From positions 1 through 8,467 of the forward strand of contig JALURZ010000227.1 of assembly GCA_027058735.1 (NCBI GenBank): a stretch of DNA of 8,467 nt, in the 5' to 3' direction. Positions 4,775 to 8,467 of the stretch are shown piece by piece (position 1 is the first letter of the stretch; each line of letters begins with the position of its first letter). Source of the stretch: Hyphomicrobiales bacterium (GTDB lineage: Bacteria; Pseudomonadota; Alphaproteobacteria; Rhizobiales; JALURZ01). Both the position numbers and the translations under genes were made by a program. The notes below the pieces were generated by a model. It saw only the letters and a list, made by a program, of their open reading frames with translations. It was not told the DNA's origin and made no database searches.

Positions 4775-7539
4775 CCGGCACCATCACCTTCACGCTTGAC
4801 GGCAAAACGGTCGAGGCCGCGCCGGGGGAGACCATCTGGCAGGTCGCCAAACGCGAGGGCCGCGACATTCCGCATCTGTGCTGGAGGGATGCGCCGGGCT
4901 ATCGCGCCGACGGCAATTGCCGGGCCTGCATGGTGGAAATCGAGGGCGAGCGCACCCTTGCCGCGTCATGTATCCGCAGGCCTGAGGCGAACATGGCGGT
5001 CAGGACGGACAGCCATCGCGCCACGGCGTCGCGCGCGATGGTGATGGAACTGCTGATGGCCGATCAGCCGGCGCGCGCGCATGCCCATGATGGGGCGAGC
5101 CCGTTCTGGCGCTGGGCGGACGCGCTCAAGATCGAACACAGCCGGTTTCCCGCACGCGAGCCCCCGGCGGCGGATCTGTCCCACCCCGCCATGGCGGCGC
5201 AGCTCGATGCCTGCATTCACTGCACCTTGTGCGTGCGTGCCTGCCGCGAAGTGCAGCTCAACGATGTGATCGGCATGGCCGGGCGCGGCGCGCATGCCAA
5301 AGTAATCTTCGATTTCGATGATCCCATGGGCGCGTCCACCTGTGTGGCCTGCGGGGAATGCGTCGAGGCCTGCCCCACCGGGGCGCTGATGCCCGCGACG
5401 ATTGTCGATGACAAGGGGCGCGGCGCGCGCGAGGCGGATGCCGCCATCGGCAGCGTGTGCCCCTATTGCGGGGTCGGCTGCCAGATCACCTACCAGCTGC
5501 GCGATGGCGCGATCGCCTGGGTCGAGGGGCGCAACGGCCCGGCCAATGAAAACCGCCTGTGCGTCAAGGGCCGGTTCGGTTTCGATTATGTGTCGAGCCC
5601 GGAACGGCTGACCCGCCCGCTGGTGCGCAAGCCCGCTGTGGCCAAGAGCGATGCGCCGGATATGGACCCCGCCCGAGCGCTGGATTATTTCGACGAGGTG
5701 AGCTGGGACGAGGCGCTCGATCTGGCGGCGGCCGGTTTGCGGAAGACGCGCGAGCAACACGGACCCGGCGGGCTTGCCGGCTTCGGCTCGGCCAAATGCT
5801 CCAACGAAGAAGCCTATCTGTTCCAGAAGCTGGTGCGCACCGGCTTTGGCTCCAACAATGTCGATCATTGCACCAGATTGTGCCATGCCTCATCCGTCGC
5901 CGCCCTCATGGAGACCATCGGGTCGGGCGCGGTGACCGCCCCGTTCACCGCGGTGAAAGACGCCGATGCGATCATCGTGATCGGTGCCAATCCGACGGAA
6001 AACCATCCCGTGGCGGCGACCTATTTCAAACAGGCCGCCAGACGCGGCGCCACGCTTATCGTCATGGACCCGCGCGGTCAGGCGCTCAAGCGCCACGCCA
6101 CCCACATGGTCCAGTTCAAGCCGGGGAGCGATGTTGCCCTGCTCAATGCCATGATGCACGTGATTATCGAAGACGGGCTTTGTGACGAGCAGTATATCCA
6201 GGCCCGTACGGACGGCTTCGAGGCGCTCAAGAAGCACCTGTCCGGTTTTTCGCCGGAAGCCATGGCGCCGCTTTGCGGCATTGACGCTGAGGTCATCCGC
6301 GACGTGGCGCACGCCTATGCGGGGGCTGAACGCGCGATCATCTTCTGGGGCATGGGGGTGTCGCAGCATGTGCACGGCACGGATAATGCGCGCTGCCTGA
6401 TCTCGCTCGCCCTGATGAGCGGGCATGTGGGGCGTGACGGCACCGGGCTTCATCCGCTGCGCGGCCAGAACAATGTGCAAGGGGCATCCGACGCCGCCCT
6501 GATCCCGATGTTCCTGCCCGATTACGCGAAGGTGGGCGATGATGAAAAACGCGCCCGGATCGAAGCCCTGTGGGGGGCAAAGCTCGATCCCAGGCCGGGG
6601 CTGAGCGTGGTCGAGATCATGGATGCCATTCACCGCGGTGAAGTCAAGGCGATGTATATTATGGGCGAAAACCCGGCGATGTCCGATCCCGATGCCGCCC
6701 ATGCGCGCGCGGCGCTGGCCAGACTGGACCATCTGGTGGTGCAGGACCTGTTCTTGACGGAAACCGCGATGGCCGCCGATATAATTCTGCCGGCGGCCGC
6801 CTGGCCGGAAAAGGACGGCACCGTCACCAACACCAACCGTCAGGTGCAGATGGGGCGCCGGGCGCTCCAGGCGCCGGGCGAGGCGATGCCCGACTGGTGG
6901 ATCACCCAGGAGATCGCGCGCAGGCTCTCTCTCGACTGGAACTATCAGGGCCCCGCCGATGTCTTTGCGGAAATGAAGCAGGCCATGGGGTCCCTCGACA
7001 ACATCACCTGGCAGCGGCTGGTTTCTGAAAGTGCTGTCACCACCCCGTGCGCGGCCCCCGATGAGCCGGGCGCGGCCATCGTTTTCGGCGACGGGTTCCC
7101 GACCGAAAACGGGCTTGGCAAATTCGTGCCGGCATCCATCGTGCCCCCGGACGAGATGCCCGATGAGGACTATCCCTTCGTGCTCACCACCGGGCGCCAG
7201 CTCGAACACTGGCACACCGGCGCCATGACCCGGCGCGCGGCACATCTCGATGCCCTTGAGCCGGGTCCCACCGCCGGCCTCAATCCGGCCGATATCGAGG
7301 CGCTCGGTGTTGCGCCCGGTGACTGCCTGCGCATCGAAACCCGGCGCGGCGCCATCGAGCTCGATGCGCGCAGCGATGATGCGGTGCCTGCGGGCGTCGT
7401 GTTCATTCCGTTTGCCTATGTGGAGGCGGCCGCCAACCTGCTGACCAATCCGGCGCTCGATCCGGTCGGAAAAATCCCCGAATTCAAGTTTTGCGCCGCC
7501 CGGGTGACCCCCGCCGCCAAGATGCGCGCCGCGCAATAG
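4771..7539 (+). CDS. fdsA: Formate dehydrogenase alpha subunit (Mo/W-bis-MGD, FdsA/Fdh1A type)
   Basis: A 922-residue catalytic subunit that oxidises formate to CO2. An N-terminal ferredoxin domain binds [2Fe-2S] through C37, C50, C53 and C67. Two ferredoxin-type [4Fe-4S] sets follow (C148, C151, C154, C158 and C191, C194, C197, C201). The oxidoreductase-proximal [4Fe-4S] uses C230, C233, C237 and C264, with the conserved electron-relay lysine K266 close by. The metal ligand is C371 followed by H372 (TRLCHASS), so this is a cysteine rather than selenocysteine enzyme. R564 in HPLRGQNNVQG is the active-site arginine; its spacing from C371 (193 residues) equals that of U140 and R333 in E. coli FdhF. 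The C-terminal dinucleotide-binding domain begins near 800 (TTGRQLEHWHTG at 806-817). No cysteine lies between C67 and C148, so the NuoG-type His/Cys3 cluster is absent. Best match by recall is M. extorquens Fdh1A, a tungsten enzyme; Mo or W cannot be told here. Confidence 0.95.
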   Translation: MTGTITFTLDGKTVEAAPGETIWQVAKREGRDIPHLCWRDAPGYRADGNCRACMVEIEGERTLAASCIRRPEANMAVRTDSHRATASRAMVMELLMADQPARAHAHDGASPFWRWADALKIEHSRFPAREPPAADLSHPAMAAQLDACIHCTLCVRACREVQLNDVIGMAGRGAHAKVIFDFDDPMGASTCVACGECVEACPTGALMPATIVDDKGRGAREADAAIGSVCPYCGVGCQITYQLRDGAIAWVEGRNGPANENRLCVKGRFGFDYVSSPERLTRPLVRKPAVAKSDAPDMDPARALDYFDEVSWDEALDLAAAGLRKTREQHGPGGLAGFGSAKCSNEEAYLFQKLVRTGFGSNNVDHCTRLCHASSVAALMETIGSGAVTAPFTAVKDADAIIVIGANPTENHPVAATYFKQAARRGATLIVMDPRGQALKRHATHMVQFKPGSDVALLNAMMHVIIEDGLCDEQYIQARTDGFEALKKHLSGFSPEAMAPLCGIDAEVIRDVAHAYAGAERAIIFWGMGVSQHVHGTDNARCLISLALMSGHVGRDGTGLHPLRGQNNVQGASDAALIPMFLPDYAKVGDDEKRARIEALWGAKLDPRPGLSVVEIMDAIHRGEVKAMYIMGENPAMSDPDAAHARAALARLDHLVVQDLFLTETAMAADIILPAAAWPEKDGTVTNTNRQVQMGRRALQAPGEAMPDWWITQEIARRLSLDWNYQGPADVFAEMKQAMGSLDNITWQRLVSESAVTTPCAAPDEPGAAIVFGDGFPTENGLGKFVPASIVPPDEMPDEDYPFVLTTGRQLEHWHTGAMTRRAAHLDALEPGPTAGLNPADIEALGVAPGDCLRIETRRGAIELDARSDDAVPAGVVFIPFAYVEAAANLLTNPALDPVGKIPEFKFCAARVTPAAKMRAAQ

Positions 7540-7559
7540 GCCACATGCCGGGGCGGCGG

Positions 7560-7598
7560 CCCGCATCGTGCGGGATGGCGCGGGATCGTCCCCGCGCC
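7560..7598 (+). terminator. Two tandem GC-rich hairpins after the alpha subunit gene
   Basis: The first hairpin pairs CCCGCA (7560-7565) with TGCGGG (7569-7574) around TCG. The second pairs GGCGCGGG (7577-7584) with CCCGCGCC (7591-7598) around a six-base loop. Both stems are perfect. No T-run follows, so this is not a classic intrinsic terminator. It may be a partial terminator, an mRNA 3'-end stabiliser or a processing site that lowers fdhD expression relative to the structural genes. Confidence 0.4.
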
Positions 7599-7668
7599 CG
7601 TCTCGCCAAGCTTGTCAGTGTGTGTGGTGATGGTAAGGTTGGCCTTCGCGTTTTCCGGACACGGGTTG

Positions 7669-8467
7669 ATGGCTGAAACCACCAAACACGCGCGCGCCAG
7701 GGGCGAATTCGAAATCGCGCCCGATCTCGACGATCCGCGCCTCGCGCGTTCGGTCTCGGGGCTCGATCAGGATGGCGCGCCGGCCGAACAGTTTGTGGTC
7801 GCCGAGCGGCCCCTGACGCTGTATCTCAACGCCCAGGAAATCCTCACCATGATGACCATCGGCGACCATCCCGACATGCTGGCGGTGGGCTATCTGCTCA
7901 ACCAGCATATGCTCAAACCCGATGACACCATCACCGCCATCGAGCACGAGGAAGATATCGACACCATCGTGGTGCGCACAAAACGCAGGACCGACTATGA
8001 GGAAAAACTGAAAAAGAAGACCCAGACCTCCGGCTGCGCCCAGGGCACGGTATTCGGCGATCTGATGGAGAATTTCGCCGATATACGTCTCGACCGGCAG
8101 GCGCGCCTCAGGATTTCGGAACTCTACAGGCTGGTGAAAAAGATCAATACCTGCCCCAGCCTCTATCTCAAGGCCGGCGCCATTCACGGCTGTGTGCTGT
8201 GCGAGGGCGACCGCCCGCTGGTCTATATGGAAGATGTGGGCCGTCACAACGCGGTCGACAAGATTGCCGGCTACATGTTTCTCAACAAGGTATCGCCCGA
8301 TAACAAGAGCTTCTATACGACCGGGCGTCTGACCTCCGAGATGGTCATAAAATGCGTGCAGATGGGCATTCCCATTCTGGTGTCGCGTTCGGGCTTCACG
8401 GCCTGGGGCGTGGATCTCGCGCGCGAGGCGGGGTTGACCCTGGTGGGCCGCGCGCGCGGCCCACCAG
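7669..8467 (+). CDS. fdhD: Formate dehydrogenase accessory sulfurtransferase FdhD (3' end beyond window)
   Basis: 266 codons are visible and the frame runs off the window. FdhD passes sulfur from a cysteine desulfurase to the bis-MGD cofactor, which formate dehydrogenase needs for activity. Family marks are LTLYLNAQEILTMMTIGDHP near the front, EDVGRHNAVDK (188-198), YTTGRLTSEMV, and the IPILVSRSG stretch leading to TLVGRARG near the end. The E. coli protein has a CxxC loop whose first Cys (C121) is essential. Here the corresponding loop is SGCAQGT, with C123 present but the second Cys replaced by Gly. Another CxxC (C175, C178) sits just before EDVGRHNA. The N-terminal 35-40 residues form a polar extension. 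An in-frame ATG at 7630 would add 13 residues; neither start has a strong ribosome binding site. It follows the alpha gene by 129 bp, as expected for a dedicated maturation factor. Confidence 0.93.
   Translation, partial: MAETTKHARARGEFEIAPDLDDPRLARSVSGLDQDGAPAEQFVVAERPLTLYLNAQEILTMMTIGDHPDMLAVGYLLNQHMLKPDDTITAIEHEEDIDTIVVRTKRRTDYEEKLKKKTQTSGCAQGTVFGDLMENFADIRLDRQARLRISELYRLVKKINTCPSLYLKAGAIHGCVLCEGDRPLVYMEDVGRHNAVDKIAGYMFLNKVSPDNKSFYTTGRLTSEMVIKCVQMGIPILVSRSGFTAWGVDLAREAGLTLVGRARGPP

Noticed and set aside
5890..7566. Long minus-strand open frame (558 codons) opposite the alpha subunit
   Set aside because: Antisense shadow caused by codon bias. The + strand frame holds the conserved molybdopterin enzyme motifs throughout.

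Overview
This window is GC-rich chromosomal DNA, very probably from an alphaproteobacterium. Order level (Hyphomicrobiales-like) is a guess. The reasons are strong G/C preference at third codon positions, a peptidase S11 protein with a C-terminal SPOR-like domain, a CtrA-type motif, and a formate dehydrogenase of the type I recall from Methylorubrum extorquens (FDH1: a fused NuoE/NuoF-like beta subunit plus a ferredoxin-bearing alpha subunit). All supported genes are on the + strand. I see no mobile element, CRISPR array, tRNA or rRNA.

Layout. (1) 1-140: a short open frame with coding-like codon use and a very basic end, probably the tail of an upstream gene. (2) 141-389: an intergenic stretch with a CtrA-like half-site pair (147-161) and, 16 bp further on, a 16-bp palindrome (178-193) that differs at one position from the ParB-binding parS consensus. 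(3) 390-1745: an exported D-alanyl-D-alanine carboxypeptidase with all three active-site motifs, a degenerate SPOR-like domain and a Lys/Arg/Ala-rich tail. (4) 1765-2910: a CobW/COG0523 G3E GTPase, 19 nt behind it and possibly cotranscribed. (5) 3062-7539: two overlapping genes for an NAD-dependent formate dehydrogenase. The diaphorase subunit (FdsG-FdsB fusion) is followed by the catalytic molybdo/tungstopterin subunit, with an ATGA stop/start overlap. (6) 7540-7668: a gap with two GC-rich hairpins. (7) 7669-end: fdhD, cut by the window edge, the sulfurtransferase needed to sulfurate the metal cofactor of the catalytic subunit.

How the genes work together. Formate is oxidised to CO2 at the Mo/W-bis-MGD site of the alpha subunit. 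Electrons run through its Fe-S clusters to the beta subunit, which carries one [2Fe-2S], one [4Fe-4S] and FMN and reduces NAD+. FdhD activates the alpha subunit. The GTPase may be a metal chaperone, but its link to either neighbour is unproven. The carboxypeptidase belongs to cell-wall remodelling and looks unrelated to formate metabolism.

Most of the window is ordinary core or accessory metabolism. The points most worth checking are the parS-like site, the FdhD with a CxxG in place of the canonical CxxC and a new CxxC elsewhere, and the alpha subunit's lack of the NuoG-type His/Cys cluster. I found no clear undescribed system.
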